Source of the DNA: Fomes fomentarius
Lineage: Eukaryota; Basidiomycota; Agaricomycetes; Polyporales; Polyporaceae
Direction of reading: 5' to 3'
NCBI GenBank assembly: GCA_022606135.1
Contig: JABYQN010000010.1
Span: 124,001-188,000, forward strand
DNA: 64,000 bases
Positions within the stretch are counted from its first letter, which is position 1; the number at the start of each line of letters is the position of its first letter. The notes beneath the pieces are model-generated. The model was not told where the DNA came from, did no database searches, and was given only the letters and a program-made list of their open reading frames with translations. This document shows, one piece after another, positions 28,730 to 41,172 of the stretch. The translations under genes were made by a program, and so were the position numbers.

Positions 28730-30425
28730 TCAATAGAAAGCGTCAATATAGGACTGCTTGTCATAGTCGCTGATCTGCCAATATCGCTCTGAATCTTCGT
28801 TGTTCCAGACATTGCGCATCTTGTAAGCGCACAGCGGTGGGCCAGGCGGCCTGAGGCGAAATTCGTCGACATTCTCACCAAGCCCTGTATACGCCTCGGT
28901 GGCATCTACAAAGACGTCCTACGGCATAGCGGCACTGAGCTGCACGTCAAGACTGTTGATGCGATGGCTGATACGAGCCCTAACCGCAAGCATGGATGCG
29001 AGCTCGTCCGCCGACAAAGTGCATGTTACTCCCGACGACCGGCTCTGAGCATTGATAATGATACCTTGCACGTGCAAGGTGTGGATTGCGGGACACAAGA
29101 CATGGTTCTCCTGCGACAGGAGTAGACACAGCGTGGATATCGGTACCGACGTATATTGCGATTCATCCACCCCAGGCGACGAAGTCTCCCCGACGACACT
29201 CAAGTTGACGATGCAGGGCATATGTTGAAGGGCTTGCGGCCAGAATTCATGACTGTGATGAACGTTCATGTGGAGGGAGGTGATGCGAGTAAGGGGCACC
29301 GTAGTGTGGAGATGAGAAAACCAAGGGGTCTAGGTGGCTCCATCGCGGTCGTCGATACGTGCCTGGAGCCAGAACCCTGAGAACTCTTCGTCTGCGACGA
29401 GGAACATCTCGCATTCATCCGCCCTCAAGTCTAAGTGAGTGATGTGGTCGAAGGAGGGAAAGCAGGGCAGGAGCTCCGCTTCGTCGTGGTCGGCAGGGCA
29501 GTGTTCTATGTCGTGGAGACGGAGGAGAGACTGGCTCGGCGATGTCAACTGCTTCAAGACATCCATAGCATCGTTGAAAACCCACGAAGAGAATACGAGA
29601 GAGCGAAGATGATTAAGCTCGATGACCTTTCGATGCATCGGAAAGTCACCATGCTGTCTGAGGAACATGTCAATGCACAGGGACTCTAGACGTAGTGCCC
29701 TTTCCAGCACCGTGACGATGTCGGATGGAAGAACATGGGTTTCCCACAGGAATGCGAGATGAAGATGTGTGAGATTGGGAAAGTCGTTTGAGGGCAGCCA
29801 ATTGACAGCTGGAGATATAGCGAGGGGGCCTTGAGCGTGGCGGTATGGCCAACGAGGAGTGGTATTGAGACAATGTCCTCAGCTGCATTGGTGGAGTCGT
29901 ACTCGGAAGCAATCGTGAGACACTCGAGATTCGGGGCCTGAAGGACCACGAGGGGTCAACGTCCTTGCCAAGAGGAACATGTCAACATCTAGTCGAACCA
30001 GCCGCGAACCGGGTAGACTATAGAGTCGATCGGCAAGCACACTTTGTTGACTGGCGATCCATATTATGGTCTCCTTCTGGCATAGGGCCATGGAAGACGG
30101 CCCGATCTGCGCTGAGGTGAAGGGAAAAGGGCAGCCCCCTTGAACGCTCAAAGAATGCCTGTGACTTGTCCTGGCGTCGCATGTCAAACCGCGTCCAAAG
30201 TATCGCAGTGCGCAACGCGACTTGACGCCAGTGCCGACAGACATGCGTCATCCGGACGAGGGAGCCTCTGTCCACGTAGGAACCGGAGGGAGGCGGAATT
30301 ACGACTGTCGCTTCCTCGTCTTCTTCAACATTCTTGAGAACCATGGAAAGAAATTCGGCAGGGATCCTGTTCACTGGCGCGAGGGAGTTAATGTGGGTGT
30401 TCAGATCAGCCAACATGGTGCGCAT
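28730..30425 (-). pseudogene. F-box pseudogene (three frameshifts, two stops)
   Basis: Close relative of the intact F-box gene at 45849. It begins MRTMLADLNTHINSLAPVNR, then RMTHVCRHWRQVAL and RGLPFSLHL. The frame shifts near 30060, near 29950 and at a C-run near 29830, after which VNWLPSNDFPNLTHLHL continues. An in-frame TAG lies at 29330 and another at 28919, before the tail FRLRPPGPPLCAYKMRNVWNNEDSERYW and the end IDAFY, TGA. The conserved acceptor before the ATG implies an upstream exon, as in the intact relative. It lies just downstream of ABC-B on the same strand. Confidence 0.85.
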
Positions 30426-31054
30426 GCGCGAGCTGACGTAGATTAACTGACAAAGGGGTGAGGCGCTTGATCTCAAGAGCAAAAGAGATACATGCCTCTT
30501 CACGACTACATGCGTCAGACGTCAATATATGTATGGACGTCTGCAACGTGAGGAGAAACACCCTGAGCAGTGCTGGCTGGCGTCAGTCAGTACGCGTGAT
30601 TGCCAGTGCGAGCCCGTCAGTGTATGCATTGAGGTCCGACATGCCCATGGTAGCCGGTGAATGACAATTAATATGGGTTGTGTGTGTGGCTGAGTAGGAC
30701 TTCTTGTGCGTGGTGGCAATACCGGAGGTAGGTATACCGTATGGACGAGGGACATGCCGCAGCTGGGCGCCCTTTAGACGGGCGCTTGCCATCGGATAGA
30801 GATATCTTATCAGATACCTGAGTTCATTGCTGTGTCATATATGATGTAAGTACATGCAACTCCACCACGGATTGGGAGACAGCATGGTAATCATAACATA
30901 TCCGGGCAAGACCGAACGCTCAGAACTAGAGGTTCTTGCCAATCAAGACATACACTACATTGGCAGGGATACCAATTCATAGCTCCATCTAGATTCCACA
31001 ATGTTCGCATCTTAAGCTTGGAAGGATGACGCATATCTCAGTGGAACGTTACTG
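30426..31054. other. Intergenic between the F-box pseudogene and ABC-B
   Basis: No supported gene. It may contain the lost first exon of the F-box pseudogene. Confidence 0.4.
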
Positions 31055-33809
31055 TCAAGCGAAGGCTTGGGCCTGCAGCTTCCATAACCCGGCGTACTCT
31101 CCACCTCTACTTAGCAGCTCGTCGTGACTCCCTGATTCCACAATCCCGGACATGTGCATGTAGCTATCATTCAAGGGCAAATCAGTTAGTAGCGTCGCAC
31201 AACCTGACTCTAAGCAGCCGTAAAAGACTTACAGGATCAAGTCAGCGTGCCTGGTGAGATTACCGAAACGGTGTGTCGAAAAAACCATGGTCTTGTTACC
31301 GCGTAATCTACGCAACCGTTCGAAGAGATCTCCACTCCAACGTCAGTGGCGCCTCGCTGACCATATGTACATAGAGCTCACCATGTTCAGCGGCGGGATC
31401 AAGCGAGGCACTGGGTTCGTCAAACAACAACAGCCCGACCTGCCCATCGTCTCGTGCAATTGAACGCATGAACGTTCTCGCCCTGAGATTCCCATAAGCA
31501 TGTTCACCGCAAGACAAGTGAGAAGCATACTCACACGGCCAGCCGCTGCATCTGCCCTCCGCTCAGTTCGAACAACGTTGATGTACGAAGGCCGGCAGCA
31601 TCGCGCACTGCACACACATCGAAAGTGTTGCCAAGGTGCGTTTTGGAGCCCTCGGGAGGACCGGAATATTGATCAGGTACCGGACGTTTCAGGTACGTGT
31701 CGAAGCCGTCCGGGAGGGTCTCTATGAACGAATCCGCGCCGCTGAGTCGCGCGGCAAGGCGTATGTGACTGTCATCTCCACTGCGAGATGGATCTCCTAG
31801 AGCGATGTTGTCGCGGATCTACGTATCCACAAGGTCAGTCGTGAATAGCTATCGGACGTGCGTATACATACCGACAATGGGAAGTGGGTGTAGTCCTGGA
31901 AGAGTACAGATATCGCTTGGCGGAGATCGTACAATCTGTAAGAACGGATGTTGCGACCGCAGATAAAGATCTCCCCCTCTTCTGGGTCGTATAGCCTCGC
32001 GATGAGCTTGAGTATAGTGCTTTTTCCAGCTCCGTTTGATCCGACAATGACCTAAGCACGGAAGAGTCAGCGTGTCACATCGAGGAGCAAGATGATCAGT
32101 ATATACACAGAGTTGTCGAGGAAGTAGTGCGAAGGAGACATGGCGAAGGGCCCACCTGTCTGAGTCAGGATACTTGAACGAGACATCTCTACAAGCTGAA
32201 GGTCAGCACGGCACCATGGACGAAGATCTTGGTACACACCTGAACTCGATCGAAATTCCAGCCTTCACCTGCTCCGCGCTCTCTGGGAATTCAACGGTGC
32301 CATCTTGTACTTCATTCGGAATCTTCTCCACCTCGTAGATCCCTCTCGCGGCAATCAGTTGGTCGCCTATTGTTCGAGTTCTACTGCACATATGGAAGAT
32401 GGACCATACAAAACCTCGCGCTGCAGATTGCACGAGGTTGAGGGCGGCTAGCGATCCCGGCATGTGCCTGGGATCCCTGATTGCACGTAGTGTAAAGGCA
32501 ATCTGCAACGGGTGGATGAACAGAGCAGGGTCACAACGGGGCTCATCATCGTACCTGCGGAAGTTGTGTGAGTACTTCTTGGATGTACCCCCATGCAGTG
32601 ATCCTCTGCTCCCATGCTATTTCGGACCAATGTCGGTCGTCGTCCCCAACGATCTCGGAGGCAGCCTTGTATTCTTGTTATCCATATTAAGCGAAGTTTA
32701 CGACAGTGATTGTGAGCACATTACCTGAGATCGCATAGTCGGCCAGATTTCCGGTCACTATCTCCTTTCGATGACATTGGGTCCGAACAGCAGAGCTCCA
32801 GGCTTTCATTTTCAGGTAATTCGAATCACGGGTGGTCACGGCCCAGGCTATCGTCACACTTCAAGGTCTTTCCTTTTGACAAGACGATGGCGAGTGTGCA
32901 CTCACCGCCGTCTCGAGAAACTGCAATGGTATTCAGGAAGTACGAAATCATCTCCGTCGCTGCAGTCGTGAGCGCCAACAGCGGTCCGTCCTTCTGCTCC
33001 TTCAAGGCGTTCAAGAGAACGAAGGTCTGCGCACCGAGCGCTGTACACCTGCTCACGATATCTGTGACCATGCGCAGACTCTCCCATATCGCCGCTCTGC
33101 CGGTGAGATCCTCCGAAGCGGACGCGAGCTGGTCCTGGACAGCATGCCGCGAAAAGGTAGGCACATCGAGGCGAGCGTACGCGCGGAAAGAACGCTGCGC
33201 AAACCACCTGCGTATCCGGCAGTTGACTTTGGTTTCAGCGCGATACTTGACGTCCTCCAGGAACATGGTCGAGATAGTGCATGCGATCCGGCCAGCACAT
33301 ACGAACAAGAGTCGGTAAGCGTCAAGTTCGCGCTCCGCTAGTGCTACCTCCATCTGACCAGTGGGTAAGCAAGGGTCCACGAAGAATCGATGTACAAGCA
33401 TACCATCTTTAATAGCTCTCCCTCAAACCTACATGTAGTCAGTACGCTTACAGCCATACTATCTCGGCCGCGCTTACCATAACGATAGCGCCGGGATGAG
33501 TCCCGCACCGAGTTCTGCCAAGGTGAACACGAGGACGTGAAATCTGCAGCCTGGAATGTTCAAGACGTCCTCAATCGTACGGACAAGGTACGGAGCACAT
33601 TCTATGAGCTCGGAGAATCTTTTCCTCAGCGCGGAGGACGGAGCAATGTGTCCTTTGTCAGGATTTTGCTCCTCATACCAGTCCCAGACGCCGATCCGAG
33701 AATGGTGTACAATCCGTCCTGGATAGCGTCGGGTAAGTGTGCCGTTCACTTTTGACCCCTCCTTGCGCCGCTTCGTGGAAGAGCACAAGGCCAAGGCGTG
33801 AGGGATCAT
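31055..33809 (-). CDS. Half-size ABC transporter, copy B (intact)
   Basis: Paralogue of ABC-A with the same exon order. Exon 1 (33809 to about 33477) has [31 protein letters not shown] and ends at a split Trp codon. A short exon gives FEGELLKM, then comes the long membrane-region exon ([28 protein letters not shown]). Further exons carry [13 protein letters not shown] and [22 protein letters not shown]. The NBD has Walker [32 protein letters not shown], Walker [10 protein letters not shown] and the H-loop region [13 protein letters not shown]. The end is LQAQAFA, TGA. The intron inside the signature region uses GT|GTGAGT. All motifs are intact, so it is probably active. Exports an unknown substrate. 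It is followed on the same strand by the F-box pseudogene. Confidence 0.83.
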
Positions 33810-36054
33810 TGCGGTACGTGCTGTGTCGTGGCAGCGCGTCGGGTTTCTTAGGAAGGCGCGGGCGGGAAAACACTAAATTAGAACAGGCGCGCAGTTACGC
33901 GTACTTGCCTCTCGTGGCGCGGACGCGCCTTTTGCCATCAAGAGCAGTTCAAGAGTCAAGACCTCCGTACACAACGGTCCAAACGGCGGTGTTTGTAGAT
34001 TGTGCTCAACGGCTATCAACTACGGCTACGGCGTAAGCAGCTGCGATTAAGCTTCGTCAGGACATGGCAGCACTTCGAGTTGAAGATATTCGAATTGACA
34101 TCGTACCTCCGTCTACTAAGCTTGGGTCGATGATTTCGACCAGATATGTACTAGAATCTCTCTGTGCGCGCTGAATGCATACTCTGGTGGTACCTGCGTG
34201 AGCATAGAGACGCATGTAGTGAGTGAAGATGCGGGGCCGAGGGTCGAACGTCGAACAGTAGACGCCATTCAGCTGAATGTCGGAGGATGTCGGCCATTGA
34301 ATCTTCCAGGATCGGCAGTTGTATCTGAGGTGCGGCGATTCATTTGGGACACTGACGACCCGCTGGGCACGCCATACCTCTTCCACGCCCACAAGAAGGC
34401 CGGGGGCCCGGACGAGGAGAGCACGGCGAATATGACGGTGTGCAAGCGACATACACTAGGGTCCCAGAACAACCATAACCTCCATCGCTTTGGAAGTGGG
34501 GTCGGGCGCGCATCTAGCTCCCGAGCCTATGCTCAACTGAAACCCGCCGCTCAAGACACTCACATTGTGATACCTTCAGTCCCCAGGGTGTGTGCCGCCA
34601 CATATTCGAATTATCAATAAGCAGATAATGACAACCGAGGGCAGTATTGGGAAATACATTACCCCCCGATGCCCTCGCGCGCAACCCTTAATTGGCAAGT
34701 CTCGTTCGGGGTGCACGACTTCTTCGTCCTCGCGCGCCGCCGTCGCGATACTCATGCGTACGAACATGCACAAGTGGCCCGAGGGCTGGCGCCGAAGCTG
34801 GATCCATCCTCTGCCACGCGCGTGCGTTTGTGGGTACTTCCAAGGATGCAGCTCGCCATCGTACAACCAGCGTGCTGACACGAGCGAGTCCCGAGCCACA
34901 AACGGGTTCCGGGCCTTAGTGCAGGGGGAAGCCGAGCCCTGTGGCACCACGAACAGAGTGGCATACAACATAACATCAGACCATGCAGTCCTCGCCACAG
35001 TATAAGCGCGACGATCTGCAGCGCGGCATAGAGCTCTCAGAGGCAGAGTGCATGGTACTCGATTCGCCATCCGTCGTTCTTAGTCGAACACATCGGGACG
35101 TCCGCTCGTAAGTGCTGACTGTGGTTGCCACAGCATCTATCAACGGTCCCGGTCTGGTCCCGGTCAAAGGTTCGATACGTAAGCTTGAAGCTTTTTTGAG
35201 ACCTGCAGGCAATGCAGTCGAACTGGGAGCCCCACACGGTGTGCATTCTACTATATTCATATCGCGATGTATGATTACGTTGCAAAACGGGAGTTCGAAC
35301 GGCCCGGGCCTGTGTGCTCACCAACGATGACTTCAGCTGGATTGAAGGGTAATCCGCGCTATCAGCAGGAACGCCCCCCACGTCTTTCGAATGGCGACAA
35401 GTTTGACGAACTCGTCACGGTCCAAGTTTGCCTGACAGATTGCAACTGTAGCGTTGGAAGGGCGAGTGAACATACCCAGGGTCAAGGTCCCAGGACTCCC
35501 ACCTTAGCTCTGAGTAGCAAATACCATAGATGATCAGGCTGATTAAGTGTGGCTTACGTTTGGAAGAGACGTACCGAACCGTCCATCGGTACATTGGACT
35601 GCCAATAGAGATGACGTGGAATGCCTATTAGTGACCTCGGACGACGTGCCGCCGCGATTCGCGGAGGGTAGTCGTATAGACCCCGATCCCAGGTGCGAGT
35701 GGACAGACAGACCCTTGAAGTTTGAACAGCGAGCACGCCGATATCTGTGCATCAGCTTTGATAGCTCGACCTTTCCGGACTGAACACAGTAATCAGTAAT
35801 TATACTGAATTAAAACATATCGAAGAGACTTTCAGACAGGTTCAGTACGCCATATGTGGCATGTGCACGTTCGGTGGCGAACAGAGGCGGGCGTCATCGT
35901 TGTGAGGTGTTGTGGCTCCAGGCGCTCATATATGCTCCGGTATCGGGTCAGACATCCTGTCTTGAACCCGAGGATGACTGACCCGTATCGGTATCGTCAC
36001 GTATAAATAGCCCTGCGCAATTTCCCCACGGGCGAAATCTATCGCAGTCAATTG

Positions 36055-36078
36055 ACACACGCACACACACACACACTC
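36055..36078. repeat. CA microsatellite
   Basis: Run of ACAC repeats with one imperfect unit near its left end. Confidence 0.8.
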
Positions 36079-36110
36079 AGCTCCGTGATTAAAATATTGA
36101 CTTCTCGTGG

Positions 36111-36223
36111 GTTGCCCGGATTGCCCGCCCCATGGGACCTCATGGGATGCAGAGAATCCATTGGGGGTTGCCCGGACTGCCGGCTCCCGGGCCATGGGAA
36201 TTCGTGGGACGCAGAGAACTGAC
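36111..36223. repeat. Imperfect tandem duplication
   Basis: Two copies of a roughly 55-60 base unit. Each runs GGTTGCCCGGA(T/C)TGCC, then CCATGGGA, then GGGA(T/C)GCAGAGAA. The copies differ by substitutions and a small indel, so the duplication is not recent. Confidence 0.65.
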
Positions 36224-36786
36224 TCTCCGAAGCATGCAGTAACATTCGCTACATACATTCTATAGTAAAAATAGAAGGCAGCATTCTCACGAAACACGAA
36301 TAGGAGGACTCACCTCCTAGCACGGAAGTTCCCCGGCTTATAGAGCCGCATCGTTTGCCGGTTACCGGGCGGTATTCGACCGTACATGCCAGCATACATA
36401 TGCCGCATTCCGCCGGACTCCAGAAGAACCGCAAGATGTCCTAGTGAGCCAGCCAATCACCTCCATTTACATTTCTCTCCTTGCAATTGCTCAACTCGCC
36501 AGATTTGTGGCTTTTCGAACGTGACTGGAGAGAATGGATGAACCACACGAAAACCGGCGGCGGCGGCGGAAGTTCCAAGTCAAACGTTAATCGTACACAT
36601 TCTATTCATGCAAGAGATGTAAGATATTACGTGTCGAGAACGGTCAAAGCGCGAGGGACCCATTGGCATAGAACTGGGGCTCTCCGGGGGGTGGGCGGAG
36701 ATACATGTAATAGCGGGCAGTGATAACAATCATGCATGGCAGCGGAAGATGGAGAGAGAGATAACAGCAGGGTCCGCGGAAAGCTC

Positions 36787-37796
36787 TTAATCCACACGAC
36801 CCTTGGGGATCGGCCCGAGCGGGAGGACGAACCAGCTGTTGACGGGGTCGGCTTGGAGCTCAGCAAGACCAACATAGAACGCGACGAGGGCGGTGATGAT
36901 GCCGAGTGCACCGCCGGCCTTTTCGAGTGCGAGTGCAGAGGTAGTGGTGAAGTGTGCTGCATGCGAAGAAGAAAAAGAAAAAGGGAGTTAGGACCGAGGT
37001 CTGCGCGGTCACCAAACGCGTTTACGTACATGATGCGAGGAGCGCGAACGTGATCGTCAAGAAGAAGAAGAGCACGACAAGACCAAGGTTTCGGCGAGTG
37101 GCAGCAACCCTATGGCGGCGCGAGCATGATCAGCGCTCCTGCGGACACAAGAAGGTGATGTGATTGATACGTACAGGAGCAGGAAGGTGATGATGAACCA
37201 CGTCCAGAGGTAGATACCGAGCGCAGAGTTGAGTTCGTCCGCGCTCTCGTATGCCGCGAGGACGCCTGATCCAGGGAGGAAGATCGTGGCGAACGACATC
37301 CAGAAACCGCCGTACATGGTGAACGCTGCACAGGGTAAAGCTCGGCGTTAGGCACTGCTGCTGGAGAAAGTTCATGGGAAGCACGTCGACGCCGTCTTAC
37401 GCGCGCGCATGGACGGGGCCCGGCCGTAATGGAAAGATGAGAGAGGACGGGGACGTACCGGTGGCGCCAAACGTGTTCTGGGTCGCAAATTCCCACATGC
37501 CCGCGACGAATTGTGCAAGGCCCCCAACGAAGAGGGCCATGCCGAGCACGACGTTCGGGTGACTGATCCCCCGGGCCTGAACGTTGTACAGCGACAGGAT
37601 GAAGGTGGTCGACGCGAAGCCAAACAGTCCACTGCGAGGACGGCCTGATCAGTGGTAATCAAGAGGTGCGCAGCGCGATACACGCACAGGGGACCGGGGT
37701 TCCCAAGCTTGCGGTAGTACTGAGTCTGACCACCGCTATACGCGGCGGGCGGGGGTTGGCAGTGAGCTCGGACTGGGCTTTCTCGATGTGGGACAT
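36787..37796 (-). CDS. GPR1/FUN34/YaaH-type acetate transporter (N-terminal frame problem)
   Basis: Six-helix plasma-membrane protein of the acetate uptake family. From the right, ATG at 37796 gives MSHIEKAQSELTANPRP. The family segment AYSGGQTQYYRKLGNPGPL then appears one frame away, so a single base is missing or mis-called in the C/G-rich run near 37741-37760. Later exons keep frame: GLFGFASTTFILSLYNVQARG, SHPNVVLGMALFVGGLAQFVAGMWEF, FTMYGGFWMSFATIFLPGSG, GIYLWTWFIITFLLL, NLGLVVLFFFLTITFALLA, and the end GALGIITALVAFYVGLAELQ to GRVD, TAA. The NPGPLGL signature of the family is present. Acetate is the usual substrate; this is by homology only. Confidence 0.85.
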
Positions 37797-40700
37797 GATG
37801 CTCGAGAGAGGCTGTGGGAGGGGAACGACGCGTCGACGTGGGGAGCGATGAGAGAACGCGAGTCGAATGGCAGGTACGAACGCCGTCCGTTTTTGAGAGG
37901 TTGCTGACTAAGCACCATTCGGAGGGAAAGTTGCCTGATTGGGTGTAGCGCGTCCAGCTGACTGAATAGTGATATTGTGGGGATGATCGTGCGGGGTGGA
38001 CGAATGTTTCACCCAAGCCGGACGAATTGAGGGGCGCGCATATCACGATGGTCATTTGACACACCCCGGCTGTGAGCTCGCAGTCAGGAGATGCACAAAG
38101 ACCAAGTCGCGAACGTAGTCACGGCCCCCGCAACGCACTAAGCATCCCAGCAGCAACTTGGCAGGCATCTTGGAATTCACGAGGAACATGTTTGCGTCTT
38201 TTGTCGAAAGGAGAGGACAGGTAGAGCGGGCATCCTTCCCGCCTCAGCGCGGCACCGGCAAAGGACGCGAAGGAAGACGTACTTTACTCGCCTCGACCCC
38301 GTTGACCCGAGCCCCGTCCAGTGTGACAGTTCCCTGGCACCGTTACGACACCGACCCTCTCGCGTCCTGGGTAGGTACTTACCGATTTGTGGACTTGCAG
38401 GGACTCGAATAAACTTGTATGGAGAGTGCCGCCGGGGCATCTCTTTCAGTCTTCGCTCCGCCCATAGCCCGCCAAGGTTGAGTCCAGAGATGCGAGGTTC
38501 GGGGAATCGTGTCATCATCCGAAGAAGACCTACGAGCCAAGACACCTTTCGCCAGACATCATGAAACATCGGGAAAGACCTTGGAAGACCTCAGCCCGAA
38601 CCATGGATATCAGAGCTCGAGCATAGAAGCGTAAGGGAGGCACGGTCACCGCAGACGAAGCAGGCAGCAGACGGCAGTTGGCAGTCAGCAATCAGCGGGG
38701 TAGCTGGAGAAAAAGGGGAGGAGAACGTAACCGTAGGGCAAAGTAGTACTAGTATGTGAAGCATCGATGATGTCACACGGTGACCTGAGAGGGCAGGGAA
38801 TGTCGGACCCAGTGACCTCGCGGCACGAGGGGTCGCGCGCGCTGTGTGACTCAGACTGGCCCGGCGGAACGCATTGATGCATCCCCCACGATAGTCAGCG
38901 TCCAATTAGGTGCGAAAGATGAGATCGTGGGGGCCACTTATATTGCGTCGAACCGGCCAATGTCCATCTAGGGTGCGTCTGTCCCGATAGAGAGGCGAAG
39001 TGTACTTGATGGCGCAGACCGTTAATTGGCCGGCGGGCGGTGGGGACCACCCAACGTGCACCCCGAGCAAGGGAAGATATGCAAACTGTTTTGGTCTAAG
39101 ATGAGTGTATACACGCACTATCGGTACCGAAGACCGCATGTTAGCCACCCATGGCAAGAAGGGAAGAGCGCACCGAGCAGAAGGCACGCGCGACAGCTTG
39201 TATTGTGCTTGAGCGCGCGTGAAGACGGTCATGTGTTCCAACGAAGAAGCTTGAGCAGCGAGTGGACGTGTAGACACGCTGGGAAGAAGTCGAGAAAACA
39301 TGCCTACATACAATATTAAGGTATAGCCTTCATGAGAAAAGACACGCGTCGCGGAAAGAATGGACGCGCGAGAAACACACACTCACCACGACGCACCCCC
39401 TCATGCCATGGACACACACGCACCCGAGCAGTGGGCGGTTCTTCTCCTTCGCGCCACAGTCACAAGTGAGTACCGTATGGATGCCGTCCAACTACGACGA
39501 GCTGCGATCTATATGATGGCAGCGCGCGAACGAATTAAACAACCTTAGGAGACAATACAGTAAGCAGGTGGGGAGGCACAACATGGGGATGCCGACATCA
39601 TCGTATGCGCCAGACTTGAGACGTCGCGACGTCAAGTTTTGTGAACTCCATGAGGAAAGAACGCGAAGAGGATAAGGACTCACCTCAGAGAACCCCCCTT
39701 CTCGATCGTTGCGCGTTGTCCGGGCTATCACTGTGCATACATCCGTCGTAAACGAGTTTCCCTCTGTCACGTACCACTCAAACCGAGGTTGCTTCTATGT
39801 ATTTCAACACATAGACGCAATCTGGGCGTGGACGCACCTCAGATCCATTCATACCTTTGGGCTGAGTACCAACTCCATCCCCGGGACCAGATTGTGATTT
39901 GCTTGATGCATATATGCGCTTATAACATACCTTGACAGAGCACATCGTCCTGCAAACGCTGCTTAGTGCGCTCCAGCAGCGAAAGTCGTCAATTGGGAGA
40001 CGATTGAACACAAGGAAGACCGTTCGCAGGGAGAAGGTAGTGGTTGAGAGTCAAGAAACGTCCTCGCAAATCTCTCGGACTCTATATCTCCTTCCGAAAA
40101 GCTCCAACACACGCTGCAGCGCGCACGTAGAGCGCCGTCTGGCCAGACACAAGTCCCACACAAGTCCCTACAAAGCCCGTCCGCTCGAATGCCGAACGTA
40201 CTCAGTTGCCTCTTTTGGAAGGAGCCCAGCGCCAGGCAGTGCACCTCGGAACACACACTGAACGCGGAATGCGGGCGGAACAGGGCACGACCTGGGCACA
40301 ACGCAGCGCAACGTACGCCTGCTGTCCGAGACGTCCCGTATGCACGTCGGAACAGCGCCGCCGTTGGGCGGGTGAAACAGAGCGCCCGCACCATCAACCA
40401 TTCTTGCTTTAACGAATTTCTAATATCACACCGACAAAACGTTTGCTAGTTCCACTGATATGTATTTATCGTACTCGCACGAGCCCTATACGCTTCAAGC
40501 ATCGTAAGTAGCTGCAGTTGAGATCGTTGTCCGAGACATCCCGAAGGCGGTAGTACCTTGAGGTCGGGATGAGGTCGGGATGGTCATGTGGGCGTGAGAA
40601 TGCTCAGCCTGCGTTCCGACTCTGCGCGAGGCGTCAGCGCTTGTTGACTTGAAGTTTGCAAGAGTCTCGACTGTCAGTTTTGAGCTACAAAACGTTGTGT

Positions 40701-41172
40701 CACAGACTTTGAACAGGTAAGCTTCGCTGCGTATGTGGAAGACTCGTTGTGATATACCGGTGCCATTCGAACACTGAATCAATATTCACAGGTAAACACA
40801 CACATCTGCAATGCTCCTTGTTTGAGTACTCGGCGGGCGCGCAACTTGGCCGGTTCCAGTTCCGCCGAGACTGCTGTTCCAGGTCGGAACGCCGCCTTTC
40901 CGACTGACTTGCTTTGATCAACATTCATGTTTCCGGGGCGGATGTGGGGCCCCGCACGGAAGAGTCGTTCGCAAGCATCTTTCTAACCCATTTTCGTAAT
41001 CCCAGAAAACGGATCTGCATCCGATCTCGTACCAGACTAGTACTCCTGTAGCCTGGTAAATTGCACTGGCGTGAGGCAAGTCGTCGCTACCAATCAGTCT
41101 AGTGCCACCATTGGATATACTACTCACACGGGTTGGCACGTCTAGCGTTACACTTGTGCCAGGTGATACAGG
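37797..41172. other. Long stretch without a supported gene
   Basis: About 3.4 kb. Weak exon-like readings exist (for example 39360 +, MDARETHTHHDAPP, ending near a GTGAGT), but none has a recognised family or continuation. No repeat noticed. Confidence 0.4.

Larger units (their letters stand above)
33810..36786. other. Long stretch without a supported gene
   Basis: About 3 kb. The only suggestive piece is an exon-like reading at 34981-35107 (+) that begins MQSSPQYKRDDLQRGIELSE and ends at GTAAGT; it is unrecognised. A CA microsatellite lies at 36055-36078 and a tandem pair at 36111-36223. Nothing else stands out. Confidence 0.4.

Noticed and set aside
36055..36223. Possible CRISPR-like array
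   Set aside because: It is a CA microsatellite and one imperfect tandem pair in a eukaryotic genome; no regular spacers.
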